The position numbers and the translations under genes are program-made. The notes below the pieces were generated by a model, which was given only the letters and a program-made list of their open reading frames with translations, was not told where the DNA came from and made no database searches. Below are positions 1 through 9,318 of a stretch of 64,000 nucleotides of DNA, piece after piece. This stretch comes from Phaeobacter sp. 22II1-1F12B (lineage in GTDB: Bacteria; Pseudomonadota; Alphaproteobacteria; Rhodobacterales; Rhodobacteraceae): assembly GCF_002210165.1 (NCBI RefSeq), contig NZ_AQQP01000012.1:62001-126000 (forward strand), given 5' to 3'. Every line of letters begins with the position of its first letter. The stretch's first letter is position 1.

Positions 1-908
1 CAGGCGGGGGCGAGCGAGGCGCGGGCCTGATCGAGGATGCGTTTGGCCTCGGAGCCCTGCAGTTTGCGGATATCGTCCTGGTATTTCAGGATCGCACCCA
101 GCGTGTCGGAGATCAGTTCAGGGCTGAGATTGATCACGTCGAGGGCGAGCAGGCATTTGGCCCAGTCGATGGTTTCGGCAACGCCGGGTTTCTTGAAAAG
201 GTCCTCGGTACGCAACGCCTGCACGAAAGCGATGATCTCGCGGCTGAGGGTTTCGGCGGCTTCGGGGGCGCGCGCCTTGAGGATGTCGAGTTCGCGGTCA
301 AAATCCGGGTAGTCGACCCAGTGATAGAGGCAGCGGCGTTTCAGCGCGTCATGGACTTCGCGGGTACGGTTGGAGGTGAGGATGACGATGGGCGGTTCGG
401 GGGCCTTGATCGCGCCGATTTCCGGGATGGTGACTTGGAAATCCGAGAGGGCTTCGAGGAGGAAGGCCTCAAACGGTTCGTCGGTGCGGTCGAGTTCGTC
501 GATCAGCAGGACCGGGGCGCCGCGCGGATCCGGACGCATGGCGTCGAGAAGCGGGCGTTCGGTGAGGAATTCGTCGCTGAAGAGTTCCGCCTGAAGCGCC
601 TTGCGGTCGGCGGTGCCGCTGGCCTCGGCGGTGCGGATCGCGACCATCTGGGCGGCGAAGTTCCATTCATAGACTGCGCTTGCGGCGTCGAGACCTTCGT
701 AACATTGCAGCCGGATCAGGCGGCGGTCGAGACCGGCGGCCAGCGCCTTGGCGATCTCGGTCTTGCCCACGCCTGCTTCGCCTTCGAGAAAGAGCGGGCG
801 GCCCAGTTTCAGCGACAGGAAGACAACCGTCGCGAGGGCGCGACCGCAGATATAGTCCTGTCCGGCCAGCATGGTCTGTACCGCGTCGATGGAGTCTGGA
901 AATTTCAT
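1..908 (-). CDS. MoxR-family AAA+ ATPase (partial, 3' end outside window)
   Basis: MoxR ATPases act as chaperone-like activators, usually beside a von Willebrand factor A partner such as CoxE. The first 302 codons are visible and the frame is still open at the window edge. The Walker A motif GEAGVGKTE lies near residue 42. Walker B is LLIDELDR, and a sensor-like LTSNRTREVHDALKRRC stretch is typical of the family. The ATG at 908 follows a strong GGGGAGG ribosome site. It is transcribed away from the glycosyltransferases on the other strand. The substrate or partner cannot be seen; a CoxD/CoxE-like pair beyond the edge is an inference. Confidence 0.9.
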   Translation of the reverse strand, partial: MKFPDSIDAVQTMLAGQDYICGRALATVVFLSLKLGRPLFLEGEAGVGKTEIAKALAAGLDRRLIRLQCYEGLDAASAVYEWNFAAQMVAIRTAEASGTADRKALQAELFSDEFLTERPLLDAMRPDPRGAPVLLIDELDRTDEPFEAFLLEALSDFQVTIPEIGAIKAPEPPIVILTSNRTREVHDALKRRCLYHWVDYPDFDRELDILKARAPEAAETLSREIIAFVQALRTEDLFKKPGVAETIDWAKCLLALDVINLSPELISDTLGAILKYQDDIRKLQGSEAKRILDQARASLAPA

Positions 909-1087
909 GTTGCCTCCCCGTGATCGGGTCAGGAGGCCATGAACCATGGCAGAGGTCAACAGCGGCGATGTGCAACGGGCCGGTAAGGAGCCGGGTGTTA
1001 TTGACGCAAGCGACGGCAAATGTCATGAATCCGCAGGAAAATTGCGCCAGGCGCAGCCATGTGGACACCACGGGCAACAGGGGCAGA

Positions 1088-2134
1088 ATGAACAGCGGCG
1101 AGGCCAGAGGCGATCTTACGATCACCGCCATCACCTGTGTCAAGGACGAGGGGCCGTTCCTTTTGGAGTGGATCGCCTATCACCGGCTGATCGGCGTCAC
1201 CGACTTCCTGATTTATTCAAACGATTGCAGCGATGGCACTGTCGGGTTGCTTGATGCGCTGGCGGCGAAAGGCGGGCTGACCCATCTGCCGAACCCGGCC
1301 AAGGGCCGCAATTACCAGATGGAGGCGCTGAAACATGCCAAGGAGTCCGGGCTTGTCGCTGGGTCGGACTGGGTGTGGATCGCGGATGTGGACGAGTTCC
1401 TGAACATCCATGTGGGCGATCACACGATCCCGGCGCTGATCGCGGCCTGTGGCGAAGCGCAGGCGATTTCGGTGAATTTCCAGTTTTTTGCCAATGACGG
1501 GATCGAGGAATTTGAAGACAGGCCGGTGATCGCGCAGTTCAGCCGCTCGCATAACCCGGACATCTGGTGTGGCGAGACGGCGATCGAGGTCAAGACGCTG
1601 GTTCGGAAGGATTTTCCGCTGAAATATTACGGGGCGCACCGGCCTTTCGCGCGCGGCAATGCGCGACCCACGTGGGCGGATGGCTCGGGGCGCGCGGTGC
1701 CGCACCGGTTTCTCGTGGCGGCGAATCCACGAAGGATCCGGCGCTTTCCGGCGCGCGGGGCGCGGGAATTTGCGACGCTGAACCATTACGCGCTGCGCAG
1801 TCTCGACAGCTATATCGTCAAGAACGACCGGGGTGATGTGAACCGCGAGAACCGCGCTTTTGACGACCGCTATTGGCGTGAGCGCAACGATCCGGCCTGG
1901 CGCGACGACAGCATCCGCCGGATGCTGCCCCGGCTGGAGGCGATGCTGGCCGAGATGAAAAGCGACCCCGAGATCGGGGCACTGCATGCGCAGGCGGTGG
2001 CCCGGCACCGGGCGCGCTGTGCGGAACTTATGACGCAGCCGGCCTATCAGAAGATGCGGGCGCAATTGCTGGGCGCGCCGATGCTGCCGCCGCAGGAAGA
2101 AGAACTGCTGCGCGATCTGGGGATCGTCGCGTGA
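1088..2134 (+). CDS. Glycosyltransferase family 2 (Glyco_tranf_2_4 type), first of three in tandem
   Basis: Predicted cytoplasmic glycosyltransferase of 348 residues. It starts with the family's TCVKDEGPFLLEWIAYH signature (residues 16-32), then LIYSNDCSDGT, and a metal/sugar-nucleotide DVDEF motif at 100-104. A later NHYALRS motif recurs in all three neighbours. The frame stays open upstream, but the ATG at 1088 puts the conserved domain about ten residues from the start, as in the family. The site upstream (AGGGGCAGA) is a modest ribosome site. Donor and acceptor are unknown. The next gene starts 28 bases after the stop, so the three probably form one operon. Confidence 0.85.
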   Translation: MNSGEARGDLTITAITCVKDEGPFLLEWIAYHRLIGVTDFLIYSNDCSDGTVGLLDALAAKGGLTHLPNPAKGRNYQMEALKHAKESGLVAGSDWVWIADVDEFLNIHVGDHTIPALIAACGEAQAISVNFQFFANDGIEEFEDRPVIAQFSRSHNPDIWCGETAIEVKTLVRKDFPLKYYGAHRPFARGNARPTWADGSGRAVPHRFLVAANPRRIRRFPARGAREFATLNHYALRSLDSYIVKNDRGDVNRENRAFDDRYWRERNDPAWRDDSIRRMLPRLEAMLAEMKSDPEIGALHAQAVARHRARCAELMTQPAYQKMRAQLLGAPMLPPQEEELLRDLGIVA

Positions 2135-2162
2135 GTGGCGCGACCGACCGGGGCGCTGGTTG

Positions 2163-4340
2163 ATGCGGATCTTACTGATGATCGGGCCGGAGGAACGGGT
2201 GCTCGCGCCGCTTGAGGCGATGCTCGGCCAGTCTCGTGATGTGCTGCATGAGAGTGGGATCTGGTATCCCGAGCGGGAGGATCAGGGAAAGATCCTTATG
2301 GCTCTGGTGAAGGGCGCAGCGCCCCGTATTCTTAATAGAGAGAAGGCGCCGGATCTGCTGGTGCTGAGCGCGGCGCGGCTTGGCTCGGCACTGCATACCC
2401 CTGACAAACTGCGGCATCTGCGCGAGGGACTGGAGAAGATCGGGAGCGAGCTGCGGATTGTTTCCCACCTTGACCACCAGTCCCGGGCGTTGGCGGGGCT
2501 TTACGAGGCACAGCTGATGGCCGGGCGGATAGCGCCGCTGACGCGCGAGATTGGCCTGTGCGGGGAGCCGGATTGGTGGCAAGCCTGCCTTAAGAGCGCC
2601 GGAGACAGCGCGAAAGAGAGGGCCGAGGCCCTGCCTTTTTGGCTGGATTACCGCGCCTTGCTGGCGTTTTGGGAGACGGGGTTTGGCAAAGGTGTCGTTG
2701 AAATACGGCCCCGCCCCAGTGATGCGGCGCAAGAGATCGAGGATTTGACCGGTGTCTCGCTAAACCCCACGTCGGAACAGCTTGCCCCGGCCTCGGCGGC
2801 CTCGCTGGCGCGGGCGCGGCAATTGAACGGGCTGCTCTGGCAGGTGGTCGCGCGAAGGGGCAAACCGATACCTGCCGATGTCTGGCGTGGAATGCTGGAA
2901 GAGATCGCCGTGGATGGCCCAGCCATAGATCCGGGCAGCCTGTTTCCCGTAGCCGACCGCTTCGCAGCAGACAACACGGCGATAGTGGCGGAGCATCCGC
3001 AACTGGCCGAGGCGCTTTCGCCCCCCGAAGCGGGCCCTGAATGGCAGGAGGCCGATCCGGATTTCGGTTTTCGCGCCTCACAATACCTGCTGGCCTTTAT
3101 GTGGCGCATCGACCGGGCCATGCGCGCACCTCGCCGGGCCGAACCGGCCCCTGTCCAACCGGCAGCTCCGAACCCGATCCTGCCGCCGAAAGCGCGCGAG
3201 AAATTCGCGAGCCTCGGAAAATCGCCCTTTCGACCGCACAACCGGATCGGATCGGTGGACGAGGAAATCACCGCCCTGCCCTATGACATGCCACCTCCCC
3301 GCGATCTTCCCCCCGGGTCCACGGGGCGGGTCATCGTCGGCTGCATGAAGAACGAAGCCCCCTATATCCTCGAATGGATCGCCTATCACCGCGCCATCGG
3401 GGTGGATCACTTCCTGATCTATACCAACGGCTGCGAGGACGGGACGGATGAAATCCTTGGCCGGTTGCAGGAGATGGGTATCGTGCAGCACCGCCGGAAC
3501 GACGACTGGAAGGGGAAATCGCCGCAGCAATACGCGCTTAACCGGTCGCTGAAAGAGCCGCTGATCGAAAGGGCGGAATGGATCATCCATATCGACGTGG
3601 ATGAGTTCATCAACGTGCGCTGCGGCAACGGCACGCTGGACGATTTCTTTGCGCTGGTGCCGGGGGCGACGAATGTCGCGATGACATGGCGGCTGTTCGG
3701 CCATAACGGCGTGACAGCTTTTGACGACCGGTTCGTCATCGAACAGTTCGACCGGGCCGCGCCGAAATACTGCCCCAAGCCGCATACGGTCTGGGGCTTC
3801 AAGACGATGTTCCGCAATATCGGCGCCTATGGAAAGATTTCGTGCCATCGCCCGAACAAGCTCGACGATACGTTTCGAGACCGGGTGCGCTGGGTCAACG
3901 GCTCGGGTCAGGACATGACAGATGAGGCGCGCGACCGGGGCTGGCGCAATTCGCGCGGGTCCATCGGCTATGACCTGATCCAGCTGAACCATTACGCGCT
4001 GCGCAGCGCGGACAGTTTCCTGATCAAGCGCCAGCGTGGCCGGGCGCTGCATGTCGACCGTTCCATCGGGCTCAACTACTGGATCCGCATGGACTGGTGC
4101 GATCACCGCGACGTCACGATCCAGCGCAACCTGCCGCGCCTGCGTGCCGAATACGACCGCCTGCTGGCCGATGACCGCCTGCGGCAGGCGCATGAGGACG
4201 GGGTGGCATGGCATCGCGCCAAGGCGCTGGCCCTGCGACAGGAACCGGAATTCCGCGCGCTTTTCGATCAGGCGGTGAAGATCAGGTTGACGGAAACGGA
4301 ACGCGCGGCCTATGCGCTGGCCTTGGACATGGAAAGCTGA
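2163..4340 (+). CDS. Glycosyltransferase family 2 with N-terminal sulfotransferase-like domain
   Basis: A 725-residue protein, twice the length of its neighbours. The C-terminal part (about 388-715) is a family-2 glycosyltransferase: CMKNEAPYILEWIAYH, IYTNGCEDGT, DVDEF at 478-482, and NHYALRS. The first ~190 residues (MRILLMIGPEERVLAPLEAM, then GIWYPE, then LRIVSHLDHQSRALAGLYEA) have the layout of a bacterial sulfotransferase domain. The PAPS-binding loop, normally GxxKTGTT, is replaced by GPEERVLA, so this part is probably not catalytic. A proline-rich linker (about 345-385) joins the halves. TTG at 2160 precedes the chosen ATG by one codon. The sulfotransferase reading is inference; the glycosyltransferase call is firm. 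Confidence 0.82.
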   Translation: MRILLMIGPEERVLAPLEAMLGQSRDVLHESGIWYPEREDQGKILMALVKGAAPRILNREKAPDLLVLSAARLGSALHTPDKLRHLREGLEKIGSELRIVSHLDHQSRALAGLYEAQLMAGRIAPLTREIGLCGEPDWWQACLKSAGDSAKERAEALPFWLDYRALLAFWETGFGKGVVEIRPRPSDAAQEIEDLTGVSLNPTSEQLAPASAASLARARQLNGLLWQVVARRGKPIPADVWRGMLEEIAVDGPAIDPGSLFPVADRFAADNTAIVAEHPQLAEALSPPEAGPEWQEADPDFGFRASQYLLAFMWRIDRAMRAPRRAEPAPVQPAAPNPILPPKAREKFASLGKSPFRPHNRIGSVDEEITALPYDMPPPRDLPPGSTGRVIVGCMKNEAPYILEWIAYHRAIGVDHFLIYTNGCEDGTDEILGRLQEMGIVQHRRNDDWKGKSPQQYALNRSLKEPLIERAEWIIHIDVDEFINVRCGNGTLDDFFALVPGATNVAMTWRLFGHNGVTAFDDRFVIEQFDRAAPKYCPKPHTVWGFKTMFRNIGAYGKISCHRPNKLDDTFRDRVRWVNGSGQDMTDEARDRGWRNSRGSIGYDLIQLNHYALRSADSFLIKRQRGRALHVDRSIGLNYWIRMDWCDHRDVTIQRNLPRLRAEYDRLLADDRLRQAHEDGVAWHRAKALALRQEPEFRALFDQAVKIRLTETERAAYALALDMES

Positions 4341-4366
4341 CGGCGGCGCCAGGGGAGAGCCACGCC

Positions 4367-5452
4367 TTGAAGATACTTGCTGTTCTGACGATCCGGAACG
4401 AGGCCGCCTTTCTTGTCGAATGGCTGGCCCATCACCGGGCGGCGGGCGTGACCGATTTCCTTGTCTTCTCGAACGATTGTCAGGATGGCAGCGACGATAT
4501 GCTCGATCTGCTGGCCGAGGCGGGCTGGCTGACCCATGTGCGCAACGATGGCCCCTATGATAAGCGCGGCGTGCAGTTCACCGCGCTCAAGATGGCCGAG
4601 AGTCTCGACATCGTGGCCGGGGCCGACTGGATTGTCACACTCGACATCGATGAATTCGTCAATGTGCATGTGGGCGATCATACCCTGCCCGCCCTGATCG
4701 ACGCCCTGCCCGAGGCGACGGCGATCACCCTGACATGGCGGCTGTTCGGCAATGGCGGCATCGCGGGCTACGCGGATGCGCCGGTGACCGAGACCTTCAG
4801 GCTTTGTGCGCCCGAGATCATGCACTGGCCGTGGCGCTCGGCGATGTTCAAGACGCTTTACCGCAACAACGGGATCTACCGGAAACTGGGCGTGCACAGG
4901 CCGCGCAGCCCGGACGAAACCCGGATGCACGAGGCGCGCTGGTTCGATGCGCATGGCCGGGAACTGCCGCGCCATTTCAAGACGCGCCGCCTGTTCTCGA
5001 ACTACGGGCAGCCCATGTACAAGCTGGCGCAGCTCAACCACTACCCGCTTGGCTCGATGGAAGGTTTCGTGCTCAAGGCCGACCGGGGCCGCGCGGTTCA
5101 CGCCGAGGATCCACTTGGGGCCGATTACTGGGTCGACCGGAATTTCAACACCGATACCGACGACAGCATCCTCGCCCTGAAAACCCCGGCCGAGGCGCTT
5201 CGGACAGAGCTGTTAGAGATCCCCGGCCTGCGCAATCTGCACGAGGCGGCGGTGCAGTGGCGCCATGACCGGTTCCGCATCCTGATGGAGCGCGAACCGA
5301 TGCGCGCGCTCTTTGCGCGGCTGCTGATGACCCCGCCGTCACAGCCCCTGACGCCTCATACCGCGCGCATGCTTTCGCGCTTTGCAAAACGCGGCAGAAA
5401 CCGCGCAAATAGCCCGGATGGAAACAAAGCTGGCGGCGATGGCTCATTGTAA
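4367..5452 (+). CDS. Glycosyltransferase family 2, third of tandem
   Basis: A 361-residue glycosyltransferase with TIRNEAAFLVEWLAHH near the N-terminus, FSNDCQDGSDD, DIDEF at 93-97 and NHYPLGS. The TTG at 4367 was chosen because AGGGGAG lies nine bases upstream and the family domain begins at once (MKILAVLTIRNE). Longer readings would overlap the preceding gene by over 100 bases. It is closest in layout to the first copy, so the cluster probably arose by duplication and divergence. The tail after residue 330 is basic and low in complexity. Substrate unknown. Confidence 0.83.
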   Translation: MKILAVLTIRNEAAFLVEWLAHHRAAGVTDFLVFSNDCQDGSDDMLDLLAEAGWLTHVRNDGPYDKRGVQFTALKMAESLDIVAGADWIVTLDIDEFVNVHVGDHTLPALIDALPEATAITLTWRLFGNGGIAGYADAPVTETFRLCAPEIMHWPWRSAMFKTLYRNNGIYRKLGVHRPRSPDETRMHEARWFDAHGRELPRHFKTRRLFSNYGQPMYKLAQLNHYPLGSMEGFVLKADRGRAVHAEDPLGADYWVDRNFNTDTDDSILALKTPAEALRTELLEIPGLRNLHEAAVQWRHDRFRILMEREPMRALFARLLMTPPSQPLTPHTARMLSRFAKRGRNRANSPDGNKAGGDGSL

Positions 5453-5497
5453 CGCCACAGACGGGTAATTTTCAGCATTTTCTGGCCATAACCCCAA

Positions 5498-5520
5498 GGC
5501 CCGGCTAACAAAACCGGGCC
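5498..5520 (+). terminator. GC-rich hairpin between glycosyltransferases and next gene
   Basis: Perfect 7-bp inverted repeat GGCCCGG / CCGGGCC with a 9-base A-rich loop. No T-tract follows on the + strand, so it may be a Rho-independent-like pause or an mRNA-end stabiliser for the glycosyltransferase transcript rather than a classic terminator. It sits 15 bases before the next start codon. Confidence 0.3.
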
Positions 5521-5535
5521 GCTGGGAACCATTAA

Positions 5536-6495
5536 ATGCAAGATAAAACCAACAATTTTGACACGCCGATGACCGGGCTGGACGCCCGCACCTGGAGGGT
5601 GCGGCTGGCCGAACTGGCCGAGGAAATGGGCAGTTACCGCCCGCTGGGAGAGCGCCATTTCGCGACCCTGATCGGCAACCGCAAGACATTGCTTGTGACC
5701 TTTGAAACGGTACAGGGGATCCGGTCGCTTTCCCCCAACGCCCAGCCTTTTGGTTTCGACATGGTGCGCGCCCGGGGCTGGTCCCATCTGGGGCTGATTT
5801 CAAGCGGCGACACCTGGTTCCGTGACCCCGAGGTCTATGCCTATTTCGACGAGCTGATCGATGACGGGTTCTTCGAGGAATTCGATCGCGTCCTGTTCTA
5901 CGGCGCCGGTCCCTGCGGCTATGCCGCGGCAGCGTTTTCCGTGGCCGCGCCGGGCTCACGCGTCGTTGTCGTTCAGCCGCAGGCGACGCTGGATGCACGG
6001 ATGACAGAATGGGACCCGCGCTTTGTCGAGATGCGGCGGACCTCTTTCACCGACCGCTACGGCTATGCGCCGGATATGCTCGACGCGGCGCAGGAGGCTT
6101 TCGTGATCTACGATCCGCGTCAGGAGCTGGACGCGATGCATGCCTCGCTGTTCCAGCGCCCCAATGTCACGCGGCTGCGGATGCCGCATGTGGGCGCGGC
6201 GCTTCAGACCCAGATGATCGAGATGGAAATGCTCTACCCGGTGCTGTCGCTGGCTGGCATCGGCAAGCTGACACCGCGCGGGTTCGCCCGGCTGTTCAGA
6301 ACCCGGCGGCAGAACGCGACCTACCTGCGCAACCTGATGGGGCATCTCGATGCGGAGGACCGGCCCTATCTCAACATGCTGCTCTGCCGGAACGTGACCT
6401 CGCGCATGAACGCCCCGAAATTCCGCCGCCGTCTGGACCAGCTTGAAAAAGCCGCCGAGGAAGGCGAATTCCGCGCTCCGCCCAACGGGCTCTAG
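5536..6495 (+). CDS. Conserved protein of unknown function (alpha/beta-fold-like)
   Basis: A 319-residue soluble protein with no signal peptide. The central stretch VLFYGAGPCGYAAAAFSVAA resembles a nucleophile-elbow or nucleotide-binding turn after a beta strand, and VVVVQPQATLD follows like the next strand, suggesting an alpha/beta/alpha sandwich. Cys-Gly in GPCGY could replace the usual nucleophilic Ser. As I recall, related roseobacter proteins are sometimes labelled phosphoadenosine phosphosulfate reductase, but I see no CxxC or PAPS-reductase signature to support that. It follows the glycosyltransferases and precedes pyrC by 48 bases. Confidence 0.75.
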   Translation: MQDKTNNFDTPMTGLDARTWRVRLAELAEEMGSYRPLGERHFATLIGNRKTLLVTFETVQGIRSLSPNAQPFGFDMVRARGWSHLGLISSGDTWFRDPEVYAYFDELIDDGFFEEFDRVLFYGAGPCGYAAAAFSVAAPGSRVVVVQPQATLDARMTEWDPRFVEMRRTSFTDRYGYAPDMLDAAQEAFVIYDPRQELDAMHASLFQRPNVTRLRMPHVGAALQTQMIEMEMLYPVLSLAGIGKLTPRGFARLFRTRRQNATYLRNLMGHLDAEDRPYLNMLLCRNVTSRMNAPKFRRRLDQLEKAAEEGEFRAPPNGL

Positions 6496-6543
6496 CGCTA
6501 TGCCAACTGGCGCAGCCTTTCGGGCTGTGCTAGCAGCGCGTGC

Positions 6544-7587
6544 ATGAGCGATACCCTGACCCTGCGCCGTCCCGACGACTGGCACCTGCATCTGCGCGAC
6601 GGCGACATGCTACGCGCGGTACTTCCCGAAACCGCCCGTCATTTCGCGCGCGCGATCATCATGCCGAACCTCGTGCCGCCGGTTGTCACCGGCGCACAGG
6701 CTAGCGCCTATCGCGACCGCATCCTTGCTGCCCTTCCCGAGGGCATGCCGTTTGAGCCGCTGATGACACTCTACCTCACCGAGGACACCGACCCCGAGGA
6801 CGTGGCCGCGGCCCATGCCAGCGGTCTGGTCAAAGCGGTAAAGCTCTACCCCGCCGGGGCGACGACCAATTCCGCCAGCGGCGTGAGCCATTTCGACCGG
6901 GTGCGTCCGGTGCTGGAAAAGATGGCCGAGATCGGCCTGCCGCTTTGCGTGCATGGCGAGGTCACGGCGTCGGATGTCGATATCTTCGACCGCGAGGCGG
7001 TATTCATCGACCGCGTGCTCGACCCGATCCGCCGCGCGACGCCGGGCCTGCGCGTCGTCATGGAACATATCACCACCTCGGACGCGGTAGACTACGCCCG
7101 CGCGCAGGGCGACGATCTGGGCGCGACGATCACCACGCATCACCTTGTGATCAACCGCAACCATATCCTCGCCGGGGGGATCAAGCCGCATTACTACTGC
7201 CTGCCCGTCGCCAAGCGCGAAAGCCACAGGCTGGCGCTGCGCGCCGCCGCCACCAGCGGCGAGAAACGGTTCTTTCTTGGCACCGACAGCGCCCCGCATA
7301 CGGATGCGAACAAGCTGCTGCCCTGTGGCTGCGCCGGGTGTTTCACCGCGACGAACACCATGTCGATCCTTGCCCATGTCTTCGAGGAAGAAGGCGCGCT
7401 CGACCGGCTTGAAGGCTTCACCTCGCTGAATGGTCCGAGCTTTTACGGCCTGCCCGCGAACGAGGAGAGCTTAACCCTTCGGAAAGGGGAATCAGTCTCA
7501 TATCCGGCGCAGATCGATACAAATGATGGGCCTGTCACGGTTTTTGACCCGGGTTTCCCGCTTGCGTGGCGCGTCGAAGGCAAATGA
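6544..7587 (+). CDS. pyrC: Dihydroorotase (class II)
   Basis: Third enzyme of de novo pyrimidine synthesis: interconverts N-carbamoyl-L-aspartate and dihydroorotate. At 347 residues it matches the E. coli-type monofunctional enzyme. Zn ligands His14 and His16 lie in WHLHLRDGD. The carboxylated lysine lies in [12 protein letters not shown], further ligands in CVHGE and MEHITT, and the catalytic Asp in FLGTDSAPH. Start ATG at 6544 directly precedes the conserved [11 protein letters not shown]. It is separated from pyrE only by an RTX gene. Confidence 0.97.
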   Translation: MSDTLTLRRPDDWHLHLRDGDMLRAVLPETARHFARAIIMPNLVPPVVTGAQASAYRDRILAALPEGMPFEPLMTLYLTEDTDPEDVAAAHASGLVKAVKLYPAGATTNSASGVSHFDRVRPVLEKMAEIGLPLCVHGEVTASDVDIFDREAVFIDRVLDPIRRATPGLRVVMEHITTSDAVDYARAQGDDLGATITTHHLVINRNHILAGGIKPHYYCLPVAKRESHRLALRAAATSGEKRFFLGTDSAPHTDANKLLPCGCAGCFTATNTMSILAHVFEEEGALDRLEGFTSLNGPSFYGLPANEESLTLRKGESVSYPAQIDTNDGPVTVFDPGFPLAWRVEGK

Positions 7588-7761
7588 CGCGCGCCCGGGA
7601 TTATTTCCAGGTCCGAAATTGTTCTGCCAAACCGCAGGAATAGTTGCTCAGCACCATGTGCAAATGCGTAACAATCGCTGATTTTTGTTCTTGTGTGTAT
7701 TCATGTGTTAGCGATCTCATCTATACCGGCTGCGGGTACATTTTGGGAGACATGATTAGGC

Positions 7762-9180
7762 ATGACTACATATACGCTTAGCAACGGCTTTCAGGTCGAT
7801 TGGCGCGATACCAACGACCACAGCGACACCGTCAATACCGGCTACCGCGCAAGCGGTTCGTTCACGGTTGTCGCAGGCGAAGGCGGCGGTTTCACCTACG
7901 TCAATGACACGCCGGAGTCCGACGGTGACGTCTGGGCCGAGGTGACGGCTTCGCAGACGTTCAATTTTACCGTTGGAGACGTCCAGTTGCTGCCTTCTGC
8001 CAGCAGCGGTCTCTACGACTATAATGTCGGCTTCCTCGACGTCACGTGGGTGCGCGGCGGTTCGACCTACTCGACCACGCTGCTGGATATCGCACTTGAA
8101 TATGGCGATGACTCGCAGGGCCGTATGACCGGCACCGATTTCTACTTCACCATCGCCGGCGATGAGCTTCCGACATTCTCCTCCATCGCGGAGTTCGATC
8201 AGTTCGCAGAGAACAACATCTCTGCCGTGACGGAAGTCAGCGGCCCCCTCGGCGAAGGTAAATTCATCGAATGGACCGATTTTGCCGGTATCAAAGTCGT
8301 CACCGAGGACGACGAGATGTACGGCACGAATGGCAACGACGTCATGAATGGCGGTAAAGGCGACGACTACTTCGTCTCCAGCCGTGGGGCCGATACCTAC
8401 AACGGCGGCGCGGGCTGGGATCAGGTCGCCTTTCACATCAATGATCCGGCAGGCGTTTTCGCCAACCTCAAGACCGGGCTGGCCGTCGACGGCTGGGGCT
8501 TTACCGATACGCTGAACAGCATCGAGATGCTGCGCGGGTCGATGTATGATGACGAGTTCATCGGTAGCGACGGCAATGACATCATGCGCGGGCTCAAGGG
8601 CGACGATGACATGGATGGCGGCAAGGGCAAACGCGACGAGGTCCGCTATGACCGTGACGAGCGTTACGGCGGCACCGATGGCGTGAAGGTTCATCTCAAG
8701 AAAGGCTTTGCCATCGACGGGTTCGGCGATCGTGACAAGCTGTCGAACTTCGAAGATATCCGCGGCACGATCTACAAGGACAAGCTGATCGGCTCGAACG
8801 CCAAGAACACGTTCGAAGCCGGTGACGGCAATGACGTGATCAAGGGCCTTGGCGGACGCGACAAGATCTATGGCGGCATTGGCCGCGATAAGATCGACGG
8901 CGGCAAAGGCAAGGACAAGCTCTGGGGTGACCGCGGCGCGGACAAGTTCATCTTCAAGGGCAAGTTCGGCGACGACACGATCAAGGATTTCGAAACCGAT
9001 AATAAGGGCGAAAAGATCGTCCTCAAGAAAATCGGCTCCATCGAGTCCTTCGACGACCTGATGCAGAACCATATCTCGGACGTCAAAGGCAGCGCCGTGA
9101 TCGAAGACGGCAACGGCAACTCGATCACCATCGAAGGCATTACGATGTCGGAACTGGCAGCGAACGACTTCCTGTTCTGA
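7762..9180 (+). CDS. RTX-type calcium-binding protein, lysine-rich, probably secreted by type I system
   Basis: A 472-residue acidic protein without Sec signal. Residues 1-185 are a unique beta-rich, Asp/Thr/Ser-rich domain. From about 187 come blocks of RTX nonapeptides (GTNGNDVMNGGKGDDYF, GSDGNDIMRGLKGDDDMDG, GGIGRDKIDGGKGKDKLWG). They are unusual because Lys often takes the variable positions. It ends ...ELAANDFLF, an acidic residue followed by hydrophobics at the extreme C-terminus, as in type I secretion signals. No hemolysin-type ABC exporter is in the window. A strong terminator follows. It resembles the protein at 35139-36110 in repeats and tail. Function unknown; adhesin or matrix protein is a guess. 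Confidence 0.85.
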   Translation: MTTYTLSNGFQVDWRDTNDHSDTVNTGYRASGSFTVVAGEGGGFTYVNDTPESDGDVWAEVTASQTFNFTVGDVQLLPSASSGLYDYNVGFLDVTWVRGGSTYSTTLLDIALEYGDDSQGRMTGTDFYFTIAGDELPTFSSIAEFDQFAENNISAVTEVSGPLGEGKFIEWTDFAGIKVVTEDDEMYGTNGNDVMNGGKGDDYFVSSRGADTYNGGAGWDQVAFHINDPAGVFANLKTGLAVDGWGFTDTLNSIEMLRGSMYDDEFIGSDGNDIMRGLKGDDDMDGGKGKRDEVRYDRDERYGGTDGVKVHLKKGFAIDGFGDRDKLSNFEDIRGTIYKDKLIGSNAKNTFEAGDGNDVIKGLGGRDKIYGGIGRDKIDGGKGKDKLWGDRGADKFIFKGKFGDDTIKDFETDNKGEKIVLKKIGSIESFDDLMQNHISDVKGSAVIEDGNGNSITIEGITMSELAANDFLF

Positions 9181-9206
9181 AGCATCTGAGAAACCTAAAC
9201 AAATTA

Positions 9207-9236
9207 CCCCCGCGCCGGAAAAGCGCGGGGGTTTTT
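9207..9236 (+). terminator. Rho-independent terminator of the RTX gene
   Basis: Perfect 9-bp stem CCCCCGCGC / GCGCGGGGG, 7-base loop CGGAAAA, then TTTTT. It begins 27 bases after the RTX stop codon. A textbook intrinsic terminator. Confidence 0.9.
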
Positions 9237-9318
9237 CCGTTTGCAGGCGTGGCGACCGCAAGACGCCGTTGCAAAAGCACACCACTCTCGAAATCGCCGC
9301 GAAATCCCGGCCTTTCGA

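Noticed and set aside
680-1087. Long N-terminal extension of the first glycosyltransferase
   Set aside because: The stretch is antisense to the well-supported MoxR gene up to 908 and has no family resemblance; ATG 1088 fits the domain.
8560-8960. RTX repeats as a DNA tandem-repeat or CRISPR-like array
   Set aside because: Periodicity comes from the 27-base codon pattern of nonapeptides; units are not identical and no spacers exist.
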